Assembly: GCF_037190085.1 (NCBI RefSeq)
Contig: NZ_JBBCJO010000004.1
Location: 1-64,000 of the forward strand
Origin: Gemmatimonas aurantiaca
GTDB taxonomy: Bacteria > Gemmatimonadota > Gemmatimonadetes > Gemmatimonadales > Gemmatimonadaceae
DNA: 64,000 nucleotides
Direction: 5' to 3'
The position numbers and the translations under genes were made by a program. Shown here piece by piece: positions 43,272-51,633 of this stretch; the first letter of the stretch is position 1; every line of letters begins with the position of its first letter. Below the pieces are notes generated by a model. It saw only the letters and a list, made by a program, of their open reading frames with translations, was not told the DNA's origin and did not search any database.

Positions 43272-43922
43272 TCAGCGCACCGGTTTGCGTGCGGCCACGT
43301 GCGCCGCGACTTCGTGCGCGGTCGCATCGGGCGATGCGGACAGTCCGCGGACCACACCGTCGATATCGGCGTCCGATCGGTTCTGGCTCATCTTGAACTT
43401 GCCCTCGAGGACATCGATCGAGATCTCGATACCCACGATCGCGCGCGCCATCTGCTCGATATACGCCGCGGGCGCCTCGGCCATCGTCCAGGACGGCGAC
43501 TGCGTCGCCTCGTGCACCGTGGTGAGCCGTTCGAGATGCGTCATCAGGAACTCCCGGTCGTCGCGCATCCGGAACGTGCCATGCACATGCACGGCGATGT
43601 AGTTCCACGTGGGCACGGCTTTGCCATGCTCGTGCTTGCCGGGATACCACCCCGGCGAGATGTACGCATCCGGACCGGTGAAGATCACCAGCACCTGCGC
43701 GCCGGCGTCCAACTGCGTCAGGTGCTTCGCGTGTGGATTGGCCAGCGCCAGATGTCCTTCCAGCACGCCGCGCTCCCGATCGAGCCAGAGCGGAAGATGC
43801 GTGGCATACAGGGCCGTCTCCCCGCCCGGCGCGCCGGAAATGAGCGCGCCGAGCGCATGCGCTTCGAGGAAGTCGAACAGCACCGCACGATCCGACTCCC
43901 GGAACGAGGCGGGGATGTACAC
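43272..43922 (-). CDS. PaiB family FMN-binding protein
   Basis: 216 residues of the FMN-binding PaiB family: MYIPASFRESD at the start, THLPLWLDRERGVLEGHLALANPH, VLVIFTGPDAYISPGWYP, VPTWNYIAVHVHGTFR and the C-terminal EGKFKMSQNR. The split-barrel binds flavin; in Bacillus PaiB is a negative regulator. It starts 2 nt after argD ends, so it is the last gene of the arg operon here, which is unusual. Confidence 0.88.
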   Translation of the reverse strand: MYIPASFRESDRAVLFDFLEAHALGALISGAPGGETALYATHLPLWLDRERGVLEGHLALANPHAKHLTQLDAGAQVLVIFTGPDAYISPGWYPGKHEHGKAVPTWNYIAVHVHGTFRMRDDREFLMTHLERLTTVHEATQSPSWTMAEAPAAYIEQMARAIVGIEISIDVLEGKFKMSQNRSDADIDGVVRGLSASPDATAHEVAAHVAARKPVR

Positions 43923-43924
43923 GA

Positions 43925-45157
43925 TCAGGCCTTGATCGCGCCTTCGAGAATCGCCAGCCCCTTTGCCAGCTCTTCACGGCTGATGACCAGCGGCGGCAGG
44001 AAGCGCAGCGTGTGCTCACCGGCACTCACGAGCAACAGCCCCTGGTCGAACGCACGGGCGATCACCGCCGCCGCGGGTTCGTGCACGTCCATGCCCCACA
44101 TGAGGCCCGTGCCGCGAATGGCGCGCACGGCGCCGGTGCGTTCGGCGATGCCCTGCAACTGTTCACCGAACCAGGCCCCCGTCTCCCGGACATGCTGCAG
44201 CAGGGCCGGATCGGCGAGCCGCTGCACCACATGATGCGCCACGTGCGCGACCAGCGGACCGCCACCGAAGGTCGTGCCGTGATCACCCGGCTGCATGACG
44301 CGCGCCACGGTGTCGTTCACCAGAATCGCGCCCATGGGCAGTCCGTTCGCAATGGGCTTGGCGATGGTGAGCATGTCCGGTTCGAAGCCGAGCTGCTCGT
44401 AGGCGAAGAGCGATCCGGTGCGGCCAAGGCCACACTGGATCTCGTCGAGGATGAGCAGCACGTTCCGCTCGCGCGTGAGCGCGCGCAGACCGCGCAGGAA
44501 CTCGGCGTCGACGATGCGCACCCCGCCCTCGCCCTGCACGGGCTCCACGATCACCGCGGCCGCGGTTTCCGGATCGAGCACGGCGCGCAGTTCGTCGAGA
44601 TCCCGTTCGACGATCGTGACGCCACCCATGAGCGGACGGAACGGCAGCCGATACGCCGGCCGATCGGTGGCCGCGAGCGTGCCGGGCATGCGACCATGGA
44701 ACGAACCGCGCAACGCGATGAGTTCGTGTTTGGCCTGATGTCCCGTGCTCTTGGCCCAGCGCCGCGCGAACTTGAACGCGCCTTCGTTGGCTTCGGCGCC
44801 GGAGTTGGCGAAGAACACACTGCTGGCGAACGAATGCGACACGAGCCACGCCGCCAGCGCTTCGCCAGGTGCGGTGCGATAGAGATTGGAGGTGTGGATG
44901 AGCCCTTGGGCCATCGCCTCCTGCATCGCCTGCATCACACCGGCGTCGGCGTGGCCCAGGGAAGACACGGCGATGCCGGCGACAAAGTCGAGATAGCGCT
45001 TCCCCGACTCGTCGATCATGTAGACGCCTTCACCTCGGACGAAGAGGGGCGCCTGTCGCTTGTACGTGCCCAGGATGGCGGGCAACGTCGTCGGTTCCAC
45101 GGCCGGCGTCGGAGTGAACGCGGTCGCGGGAGCGGGCGAGGGCATCGTCGAAGTCAT
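43925..45157 (-). CDS. argD: Acetylornithine aminotransferase
   Basis: 410 residues, class III PLP enzyme converting N-acetylglutamate semialdehyde to N-acetylornithine. FFANSGAEANEGAFKF, VIVEPVQGEGGV, LLILDEIQCGLGRTG and Lys267 in IAKPIANGLPMGA (PLP Schiff base) are present. It follows argB with a 5-nt gap. An alternative Met five residues in is possible. May also act as succinyldiaminopimelate aminotransferase. Confidence 0.93.
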   Translation of the reverse strand: MTSTMPSPAPATAFTPTPAVEPTTLPAILGTYKRQAPLFVRGEGVYMIDESGKRYLDFVAGIAVSSLGHADAGVMQAMQEAMAQGLIHTSNLYRTAPGEALAAWLVSHSFASSVFFANSGAEANEGAFKFARRWAKSTGHQAKHELIALRGSFHGRMPGTLAATDRPAYRLPFRPLMGGVTIVERDLDELRAVLDPETAAAVIVEPVQGEGGVRIVDAEFLRGLRALTRERNVLLILDEIQCGLGRTGSLFAYEQLGFEPDMLTIAKPIANGLPMGAILVNDTVARVMQPGDHGTTFGGGPLVAHVAHHVVQRLADPALLQHVRETGAWFGEQLQGIAERTGAVRAIRGTGLMWGMDVHEPAAAVIARAFDQGLLLVSAGEHTLRFLPPLVISREELAKGLAILEGAIKA

Positions 45158-45162
45158 GGCAG

Positions 45163-45945
45163 CTACCTGGAAGAGACGGCATCCGTTGCGTCGGCGCGCG
45201 CAACGATCGCGGTTCCCGCACTGGGAACGGTGAGTGCGGCGAGATCCCCGATCCGCACCCGGGACACACCACCCGCCAGCGCCGCGGCGCAGGCGTCGAG
45301 CTTGGCGGCCATGCCGCCACCGGCAACACCACTGGCCACGAGGGCCTGCGTTTCGTCGAGCGTGAGCCGCGGCACGAGTGTTTTCGCGGCATCGAGCACA
45401 CCGGGCACATCGGCCATGAGAAACAGTTCGTCCGCGCCCAGGGCGGCCGCGATCGCCGCGGCCGCGTCGTCACCATTCACGTTGTACGCACCAGCCACCG
45501 CGACGTCGTCACGGGCCGCCACCGGGGAGATCACGGGCAGGTAACCGGCATCGAGCAACGCCCGCACCACGGCGGGATCGACACGGGCCGGCGTGCCCGA
45601 ATGACCGAACGTGGCGGCATCGATGGGCGTGGCGCGCAGCAAACCTGCATCCTCACCGCTGATGCCCACCGCCGGTGCGCCCGCCGCCACCAGCGCCGAC
45701 ACCATCTGCTTGTTGGCCAGCCCCGACAGCACCATGCGCACGAGTTCGAGCGCGGTGTCCGTGGTCACCCGGCGTCCACCGATGAACACCGGCTCCTCGC
45801 CGCGCAGACGCTGCAACGCGCTGATCTGATCGCCGCCGCCATGCACGACCACCAACCGGCGCCCCGATTGTTGCCAGAGCGCCGCGAGTGCGGCGGGAAG
45901 TGCGGGATCGTTCTGGGTGCGACCACCGAGTTTGACGACGAGCAT
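45163..45945 (-). CDS. argB: Acetylglutamate kinase
   Basis: 260 residues, ATP-dependent kinase of N-acetylglutamate. Motifs: VVKLGGRTQND, LVVVHGGGDQIS, VGISGEDAGLL, NVNGDDAAAAIA and ADVPGVLD. The final glycine-rich loop is SGVAGGGMAAKLDA. The ATG at 45945 was chosen for the VVKLGG start typical of the family. It lies downstream of argC with a long-hairpin repeat (copy B) between them. Confidence 0.93.
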   Translation of the reverse strand: MLVVKLGGRTQNDPALPAALAALWQQSGRRLVVVHGGGDQISALQRLRGEEPVFIGGRRVTTDTALELVRMVLSGLANKQMVSALVAAGAPAVGISGEDAGLLRATPIDAATFGHSGTPARVDPAVVRALLDAGYLPVISPVAARDDVAVAGAYNVNGDDAAAAIAAALGADELFLMADVPGVLDAAKTLVPRLTLDETQALVASGVAGGGMAAKLDACAAALAGGVSRVRIGDLAALTVPSAGTAIVARADATDAVSSR

Positions 45946-45970
45946 CGGACGGAGTTGTGGGGTGTGGGGT

Positions 45971-46078
45971 GGTGGGTTGGGGGTGAACAACCGGGTTGTG
46001 AGTGATGGGTTGCGGGTGGTGGTGACCCGCGGCGCGAACCCCGCGACCCGTCACCCGGCAGTTCACCCCAAACCCAGC
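45971..46078 (-). repeat. Long-hairpin dispersed repeat, copy B
   Basis: Arms 45971-45996 and 46053-46078, 26 nt each with 22 complementary positions, between argC and argB. It shares its right-arm core (TTCACCCCAAACCCA) and orientation with copy A. Its right arm ends 22 nt from the argC stop, the same kind of position as copy A. The plus strand is G-rich on the left side (GTGGGGTGTGGGG upstream), so quadruplex formation is also possible. It could modulate argC versus argB expression. Confidence 0.6.
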
Positions 46079-46100
46079 TCCCCACGACCCGGAACGGCCG

Positions 46101-47159
46101 TTACCGCTGCAACCCCGCCGTCTCCGGCAACCCCAGCATGAGATTCGCGTTCTGCACCGCCTGGCCCGCGGCGCCCTTCACCAGATTGTCGATCGCGCTG
46201 AACACCAGCAGCGTGGGGTGGCGCATGCCGGTGGGCGTGACCGCGCCGATGCGCACCACATTGCGATGCTGCACGTCGGCCAGTGCCGGCAATCCGTTCG
46301 TGAGTTCCACGAATGGCTCGTCGGCGTACATGGCGCGGAATGGTTCGAGCGGATCGGTGAGCGTGCGCGTCAGCGGCACGGTGATCGTGGAGAGAATGCC
46401 CCGATCCACCGGCAGCAGGTGCGGCGTGAACAGCAGATCGCAGTCGGCGCCGAGTTTGGTGAGCGTGTCGCGCATCTCGAACAGATGACGATGGGCATTG
46501 CCCACACCATACGCGCGATAGTTCTCGGTGACTTCGGCAAACAGGTACTCGAGCTTGGGCGATGCCCCGGCCCCACTCACACCACTCGCCGCCGCGATGC
46601 TCACCGTCCCACCGGACGCGATCAGTCCGGCCTTGGCCAGCGGCGCCAGCGCCACCAGCACACTCGTCGCATAACACCCGGGATTGGCCACCGTGCGCGC
46701 GCCATGCAACGGCGCGCGGAACAGCTCCGGCATGCCATAGGGCGCGTCCGCGGGCACACCATCGGGCAGCGCATGTGTGGTGCCGCCATGCCCCGGACGC
46801 AGATCGCTGGAGAGATCCACCACGCGCGCGCCGGCGGCGATCACACGGCCCACCCATTCGGCCGACGCGCCATGCGGCAGCGCCGCGAATACGAGATCCA
46901 CAGCCGCCAGATCGGCCTCCTCGGGCGCGATGAGCGGCACGTCGTGCACCACGCCACCCGCCCGCACGCGCAGCGTGGTGCCGCGCTGCGTATTGGCCGT
47001 GGCGAAGGCGAGCGTGAGCTGCGGATGTCCGATCACGAGCGCACACAGCTCACGACCGGAGTAGCCGGAGGCGCCCAGCACCCCCACGCGGTAAGTCGGT
47101 GACGAAGACAAGTCGGGCACGTTCGGTGAAACGGAAGACGGTTGCATAGGGACCGGCAT
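46101..47159 (-). CDS. argC: N-acetyl-gamma-glutamyl-phosphate reductase
   Basis: 352 residues, NADPH-dependent reductase; nucleotide-binding GVLGASGYSGREL and catalytic Cys162 in VANPGCYATSV are clear. First gene of argC-argB-argD-paiB. The ATG at 47159 has no room for a Shine-Dalgarno because the ArgR-like palindrome begins 2 nt upstream; the ATG at 47147 is an alternative, or the transcript is nearly leaderless. Divergent from argR. Confidence 0.93.
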   Translation of the reverse strand: MPVPMQPSSVSPNVPDLSSSPTYRVGVLGASGYSGRELCALVIGHPQLTLAFATANTQRGTTLRVRAGGVVHDVPLIAPEEADLAAVDLVFAALPHGASAEWVGRVIAAGARVVDLSSDLRPGHGGTTHALPDGVPADAPYGMPELFRAPLHGARTVANPGCYATSVLVALAPLAKAGLIASGGTVSIAAASGVSGAGASPKLEYLFAEVTENYRAYGVGNAHRHLFEMRDTLTKLGADCDLLFTPHLLPVDRGILSTITVPLTRTLTDPLEPFRAMYADEPFVELTNGLPALADVQHRNVVRIGAVTPTGMRHPTLLVFSAIDNLVKGAAGQAVQNANLMLGLPETAGLQR

Positions 47160-47160
47160 G

Positions 47161-47188
47161 TTATGCACAATTAATGCATAATTTTGCA
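47161..47188. promoter_or_regulatory. ArgR-type operator between argC and argR
   Basis: AT-rich block with two overlapping palindromes: TTATGCA-N7-TGCATAA (47161-47181) and TGCATAATTTTGCA (47175-47188). Size, symmetry and position between argC and argR fit ARG boxes, though the sequence departs from the Escherichia coli TGAAT consensus. It directly abuts the argC start, so binding would block argC initiation. The argR GTG lies 50 bp to the right. Confidence 0.75.
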
Positions 47189-47237
47189 AACTCGCGGTGT
47201 CAATCTCCCATCGACATCGCCTTATCCCGGAGTTGCC

Positions 47238-47699
47238 GTGTCCGACAAGCGCGACCGACAGCAGGCCATACGTGAGATCGTCACCGCACACGCGGTGGCC
47301 AGTCAGGAGGAGTTGCGCCTGCAACTGACCCGGCGCGGATGGGACGTCACACAGTCCACGCTCTCCCGCGATCTGCGGGAGTTGCGGCTGGCCCGCATTC
47401 CCGATGGCCAGGGACGCGCCCGATACACCTTCCCGGAACACACCAACGGGGATCAGGCGCTGGCCCGTCTCGAACGCATGCTGCCCGAACTCCTCGTGGG
47501 CGTGGAGGGCGTTCAGGTGCTGGTGGTGGCCCGCACCATGAAATCCGGGGCCCAGCCGGTGGCCGAGGCCCTCGATCAGCTCGAATGGCCGGACGTGGCC
47601 GGCACGATCGCCGGCGACGACACCGTCCTCATCATCTGCCGCAGCGCCGACGGACGGGAGCGCGTGCTCCGCAAGCTCCGCACCTACATCGACCGCTGA
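47238..47699 (+). CDS. argR: Arginine repressor
   Basis: 153 residues. N-terminal winged helix (RQQAIREIVTAHAVASQEELRLQLTRRGWDVTQSTLSRDLRELRLAR) and C-terminal arginine-binding trimerisation domain (LLVGVEGVQVLVVARTMKSGAQPVAEALDQLEWPDVAGTIAGDDTVLIICR). GTG start with GGAG at 7 nt. Likely autoregulates and represses argC via the operator at 47161-47188. Followed by argH. Confidence 0.94.
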   Translation: MSDKRDRQQAIREIVTAHAVASQEELRLQLTRRGWDVTQSTLSRDLRELRLARIPDGQGRARYTFPEHTNGDQALARLERMLPELLVGVEGVQVLVVARTMKSGAQPVAEALDQLEWPDVAGTIAGDDTVLIICRSADGRERVLRKLRTYIDR

Positions 47700-47738
47700 A
47701 TCGCGACCACGAGTCGCGACCACCGAATCGCGACCGCC
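47698..47738 (+). repeat. Tandem 13-14 bp repeats between argR and argH
   Basis: Three degenerate copies of GAATCGCGACCAC (47698-47710, 47711-47724, 47725-47738), the first overlapping the argR stop codon. They contain no obvious operator symmetry. Confidence 0.5.
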
Positions 47739-47765
47739 AGACCTCGATTGCTAGATTTCCGCGCC

Positions 47766-49238
47766 ATGACTGCTTCTCACGCTTCGTCCGAATCCGGCGG
47801 CACCGCCAACGGCACCGCCAACGGCACCGCCAGCGGCGCTCAGGCGGGCTCCCACGACGGCACCCACAAGCTCTGGGGCGGCCGGTTCGCCGGCGGCCCT
47901 TCGCCGCTGCTCGATGCCATCAACCGCTCCATCGGCACCGACTTCCGTCTCTGGCCGCACGATGTGCGTCTCTCCAAAGCCTGGGCCGCGGGACTCGGCC
48001 AGGCCGGGGTGCTCACACCGGAGGAGAGCCTCGCGCTGCAGCACGGTCTCGATCGGGTGGCACAGCGCCTCGCCGATGGCGCGCAACCCATCGCGACGGA
48101 CGAAGACATCCACACGATGATCGATCGGTTGTTGCACGAGGAGGCCGGCACGGTGGCCTCCAAGCTGCACACGGGTCGTTCACGCAACGATCAGGTGGCC
48201 ACGGCCTCGCGTCTCTGGACGATGGACGCCTGTCGCCGTCTCGATGCGGCCATCCGTGAGCTGCAGCAGGCGTTGCTCACGCAGGCCGAATCGCTCACCG
48301 ACACGATCCTGCCCGCCTACACACATCTCCAGCGCGCCCAGCCGGTGAGTGGCACACATTGGCTGCTCTCGCATTTCTGGCCGCTCGATCGTGACCGCAC
48401 ACGTCTGGCGAATGCCGAACGGGGGGCGGCCATCCTGCCGCTCGGCTCCGGCGCCATTGCCGGCTCGGCGTTCCCCGTGCCGCGCACGTTGCTCAAGGAA
48501 TCCCTGGGCTTCGTCGCCATCTCGCCCAACTCCATCGACGCCACGGGCGATCGCGATTTCATCGCCGAAACGCTCTTCGCCTGCACGATGACGGCGCTGC
48601 ACTGCTCGCGCATCGCCGAGGACCTGATCATCTACGGCTCGAGCGAATTCGGGTTCGTGAAGTTCGGCGACGGCTTCTCCACCGGCAGCAGCATGATGCC
48701 GCAGAAGCGCAATCCCGATGTCTTCGAACTGGCCCGTGGATCGGGCGCGCGGGTCCTTGGCGATCTCGTCTCGTTGCTGGGCACCATCAAGGGACTGCCC
48801 AGCGGTTACAGCAAGGATCTGCAGGACGACAAACGGGCGCTGTTCAACGCAGTCGACCTGCTGTTCCTCGTGCTGCCGGCCATGGCCGGTGCGGTGAGTG
48901 AATTGCGATTCGACCGCACGCGCATGCGCGCCGCCGTTTCGAGCGCGATGATGGCCACCGATCTGGCCGACTATCTCGTGAAGCGCGGCGCCACGTTCCG
49001 CGAAGCCCACGGCGCCGTCGGTTCGCTCGTGCGTCAGGCCGAGGAAGCCAACATCGAGATGACCGACCTGCCGACGGAAGCCTTTGCCCGGGCGCATGCG
49101 CTCTTCGGCGCCGATGCGCGCGAAGCGTTGGGCGCCGAAGCGTCGCTGGCCGCCCGTGACATCGACGGAGGAACGGGTCCGAACGCGGTGGCGCGCCAGG
49201 TCGAACAGGCGCGGGCCAGTCTGGCGATACCGGCATGA
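47766..49238 (+). CDS. argH: Argininosuccinate lyase
   Basis: 490 residues; splits argininosuccinate to arginine and fumarate. The family signature GSSMMPQKRNPD is present, as are HTGRSRNDQVAT and THLQRAQPVSGTHW. N-terminal 35 residues are an extra low-complexity Ser/Gly/Thr/Ala stretch before KLWGGRFAGG, so the true start may be later. It overlaps the HAD gene by 4 bp. argG is not in this window. Confidence 0.95.
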   Translation: MTASHASSESGGTANGTANGTASGAQAGSHDGTHKLWGGRFAGGPSPLLDAINRSIGTDFRLWPHDVRLSKAWAAGLGQAGVLTPEESLALQHGLDRVAQRLADGAQPIATDEDIHTMIDRLLHEEAGTVASKLHTGRSRNDQVATASRLWTMDACRRLDAAIRELQQALLTQAESLTDTILPAYTHLQRAQPVSGTHWLLSHFWPLDRDRTRLANAERGAAILPLGSGAIAGSAFPVPRTLLKESLGFVAISPNSIDATGDRDFIAETLFACTMTALHCSRIAEDLIIYGSSEFGFVKFGDGFSTGSSMMPQKRNPDVFELARGSGARVLGDLVSLLGTIKGLPSGYSKDLQDDKRALFNAVDLLFLVLPAMAGAVSELRFDRTRMRAAVSSAMMATDLADYLVKRGATFREAHGAVGSLVRQAEEANIEMTDLPTEAFARAHALFGADAREALGAEASLAARDIDGGTGPNAVARQVEQARASLAIPA

Positions 49239-49948
49239 GCGGTGGGATCGGTGTGGCGGAAGGCGTACCACTCGTCGCGCGGTTGGAGGGTGTGGTCTTC
49301 GACTGCGACGGTGTGTTGGTCGACAGTGAACGCATTACCAACCGCGTCTGGGCCGAACTGCTGACCGAGCTGGGAATGCCCACCACCACCGAACAATCAC
49401 TGGCCACGTATCTGGGCAACTCGATGGCCCGATGCCTCGAGATTGTCGGCGAACGGTTCGGCAGACCCGCCCCCGACGAATTGCTTCCGCGTTTCCAGGC
49501 CACCGTGGCGACGGCACTGGTCCATGAGGTGACAGCCGTGCCGGGAATCGTTCCGTTGCTCGACCGACTCGACGCAGCACGAATTCCGTACGCGGTGGCC
49601 TCGAATGGCGAACAGACCAAGATGCAGACCACGCTGGGAGCCACCGGTCTCGCGGCGCGTTTTGTCGACCGGCGATTCTCCAGCCTGGAGGTGGGTCGAC
49701 CCAAGCCGGCACCCGACGTGTATCTGCACGCCGCTCGTGCCATCGGTGCGGCGCCGGCACGTACGGTCGCCGTGGAAGACAGTCCCCTGGGTGTGCAGGC
49801 CGCTGTCGCTGCTGGCATGGTGGTGATCGGATACGCCGAACTGGTCGACCCGAAGCGGCTGCGGGCCGCGGGCGCAGCGGCGACGGTGGAACATCTCGAC
49901 GAGGTCGCATCACTGCTCGGCATCCCGTCGATGGTCTCCGGAAGCTAG
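49235..49948 (+). CDS. HAD family hydrolase, beta-phosphoglucomutase-like
   Basis: 237 residues with motif I VVFDCDGVLVDSE (two Asp), motif III-like RPKPAPDVYLHAARAIG and motif IV VEDSPLGVQAAVAAG. This is the DhaH/beta-PGM-like subfamily with a helical cap; a phosphosugar phosphatase or mutase is likely, exact substrate unknown. Overlaps argH by 4 bp, hence coexpressed. Confidence 0.87.
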   Translation: MSGGIGVAEGVPLVARLEGVVFDCDGVLVDSERITNRVWAELLTELGMPTTTEQSLATYLGNSMARCLEIVGERFGRPAPDELLPRFQATVATALVHEVTAVPGIVPLLDRLDAARIPYAVASNGEQTKMQTTLGATGLAARFVDRRFSSLEVGRPKPAPDVYLHAARAIGAAPARTVAVEDSPLGVQAAVAAGMVVIGYAELVDPKRLRAAGAAATVEHLDEVASLLGIPSMVSGS

Positions 49949-50110
49949 ATGGCACATTACAATCGTCGCGCTAAGACGGCGGGACCGTGTCGACGTGCGT
50001 GTCGGTGCCACCAACCACATTGACTCCGGGAATGCGATTCACGAAGTTTGGCCCGCTGTCGGATGAGATCTTCCCCGTGTCATGACCTGCAAACGCCAAG
50101 GAGCTTCCCT

Positions 50111-50710
50111 ATGCGTCGCCTGAATCCCCGCAATTTCGTACTCGCCGGCCTGATGGGTGTCACGCTGGTATCGAACACCGCCTGCTTCGCCAGTTTCCCG
50201 CTCACCCGCAAGCTGTACAACTACAACAAAGGCCTCGGCGGCAAGTGGGTGCAGGAGATCTTCTTCCTCGCGACGGGCGTGATCCTGCCGGTCTACGGCG
50301 TGGCCGGTCTGCTGGACATGGTGATCTTCAACTCCATGGAGTTCTGGACCGGCAAGCCCGCATTGCAGTCGGCTTCGGCCCCTGAGACCAAGGTCAAAGT
50401 GGTGGCCAAGGGCGATGTGAAGCTCACGCAGACGATGACGCGCTCGGCGGAAGGCCGGACGATGATCCTCGAAGAGGAAGTGAAGGGGCAGTTCCACAGC
50501 CGCACCGTGCTGTCACAGGCGGCGGATGCCTCGGTGGTGACGGCCAACATCACGTATGCGGATGGTCGCACCGAAACGCGTACGCTGACGGTGGACGAAG
50601 CGGGCAAGTTCACGGTGGCAGGCACGAAGCAGCTGCCGCGCACGCTGACGGCGGATGAAGTGGACGCACTCACCTCGCGCCTGAGCGCCCTCAGCCTCAC
50701 CGCGTACTGA
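50111..50710 (+). CDS. DUF3332 family lipoprotein
   Basis: 199 residues with lipobox NTAC (Cys25) and the family's FPLTRKLYNYNKGLGGKWVQEIFFLATGVILPVYGVAGLLDMVIFNSMEFWTG, which has a membrane helix. AAGGAG lies 8 nt before the ATG. Function unknown. A strong hairpin follows. Confidence 0.85.
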   Translation: MRRLNPRNFVLAGLMGVTLVSNTACFASFPLTRKLYNYNKGLGGKWVQEIFFLATGVILPVYGVAGLLDMVIFNSMEFWTGKPALQSASAPETKVKVVAKGDVKLTQTMTRSAEGRTMILEEEVKGQFHSRTVLSQAADASVVTANITYADGRTETRTLTVDEAGKFTVAGTKQLPRTLTADEVDALTSRLSALSLTAY

Positions 50711-50755
50711 CGGGTGGTGCACCGCGGTCGCATTGCGGACGCGTCATGAATCTTT

Positions 50756-50789
50756 CCGGGGCCGCATGCCGTACCGTATGCGGCCCCGG
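50756..50789 (+). terminator. Intrinsic terminator after DUF3332
   Basis: 12-bp perfect stem CCGGGGCCGCAT (50756-50767) with ATGCGGCCCCGG (50778-50789), 10-nt loop, followed by ATCGTTCG. Fits termination of the DUF3332 gene 46 nt after its stop. Confidence 0.75.
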
Positions 50790-50818
50790 ATCGTTCGTAT
50801 GTGCGATTCGGGAAAATC

Positions 50819-50880
50819 GGAGAGGGACGATTGGTTGAGCTTGTCACACGGGATCTCTCAGCACCGTGTCATCCCTCTCC
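50819..50880 (+). promoter_or_regulatory. Nested hairpin in leader of beta-barrel gene
   Basis: Outer 9-bp stem GGAGAGGGA (50819-50827) with TCCCTCTCC (50872-50880), inner ACACGG (50846-50851) with CCGTGT (50864-50869). It lies about 120 bp before the ATG at 51001, in a 290-bp gap with no other supported feature than the terminator. May be an mRNA leader or operator. Confidence 0.45.
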
Positions 50881-51000
50881 ATTCGACATCCCCTTGCTGC
50901 TCGACGATTTTGGCGGCATTGATTGACGCGGGCGCTGCTGCCCGCTTCTTTCGTCATCATCACACAGCAGAACAGATTCCACACGCTTCAGGAGAAGTGC

Positions 51001-51543
51001 ATGACCGCTCGTTTTACCCGCCTCGCCGTTGCCGCCGCCCTGGTGGCCGCGCTGCCGCTCGCGGCTTCGGCCCAGTCCAAGACGTTCACGAAGGGAGATC
51101 GTGTTGCCTCGATCAACTTTCTGACTGGTGGTGACTACAACGGATCCGGCGTGGGTGCCCAGGCGGAGTGGGGTCTGCTCCCCATTGGCAAGGCGACACT
51201 GGGTATCGGTGCGTTCGTCGGCTATGTGAAGGACAGCCAGACCTACGGCAGCTTCAAGGGCTCGAACAAAGTCATGCCGATCATGGCGGTGGGCAACATT
51301 CACTTCCCGATCGAATCGCAGCCGAAGCTCGACCTGTACGCGGGCGCCAGCGTTGGTTTCGTTCACTGGTCGTGGGATACCAACATCCCGTCTTCTTTCG
51401 GCTACGATGCGAGCAGCACCGATTCCGGCTTCGGCATCCAGGGCGGCGCCCGCTACTGGCTCGGCTCCAAGCTTGGCGTCAATGGTCAGATCGGCTTCGG
51501 CGACATCCCGCTCCTCCACGCCGGCATCTCGTTCAAGTTCTGA
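51001..51543 (+). CDS. Outer-membrane beta-barrel protein
   Basis: 180 residues: signal peptide to AASAQS, then alternating amphipathic beta strands (AQAEWGLLPIGKATLGIGAFVGYV, KLDLYAGASVGFVHW, FGIQGGARYWLG) ending in SFKF, a terminal Phe recognised by the BAM machinery. Probably an 8-strand barrel of the OmpW/OmpX size class. AGGAGA precedes the ATG. Part of a group of three barrel proteins. Confidence 0.82.
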   Translation: MTARFTRLAVAAALVAALPLAASAQSKTFTKGDRVASINFLTGGDYNGSGVGAQAEWGLLPIGKATLGIGAFVGYVKDSQTYGSFKGSNKVMPIMAVGNIHFPIESQPKLDLYAGASVGFVHWSWDTNIPSSFGYDASSTDSGFGIQGGARYWLGSKLGVNGQIGFGDIPLLHAGISFKF

Positions 51544-51556
51544 TCGACCTTCGGGT

Positions 51557-51606
51557 GAAGACAACGGGGGCGCGTGCATTCGAGCACGCGCCCCCGTTCG
51601 TCTTCG
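51557..51606. terminator. Long bidirectional terminator
   Basis: 15-bp perfect stem (51563-51577 with 51584-51598, AACGGGGGCGCGTGC and its complement) around ATTCGA, extended by GAAGAC/GTCTTC. It lies between the convergent barrel genes and can end both. Confidence 0.8.
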
Positions 51607-51633
51607 TGTCGTGCGCACGACAACCGACGACCA

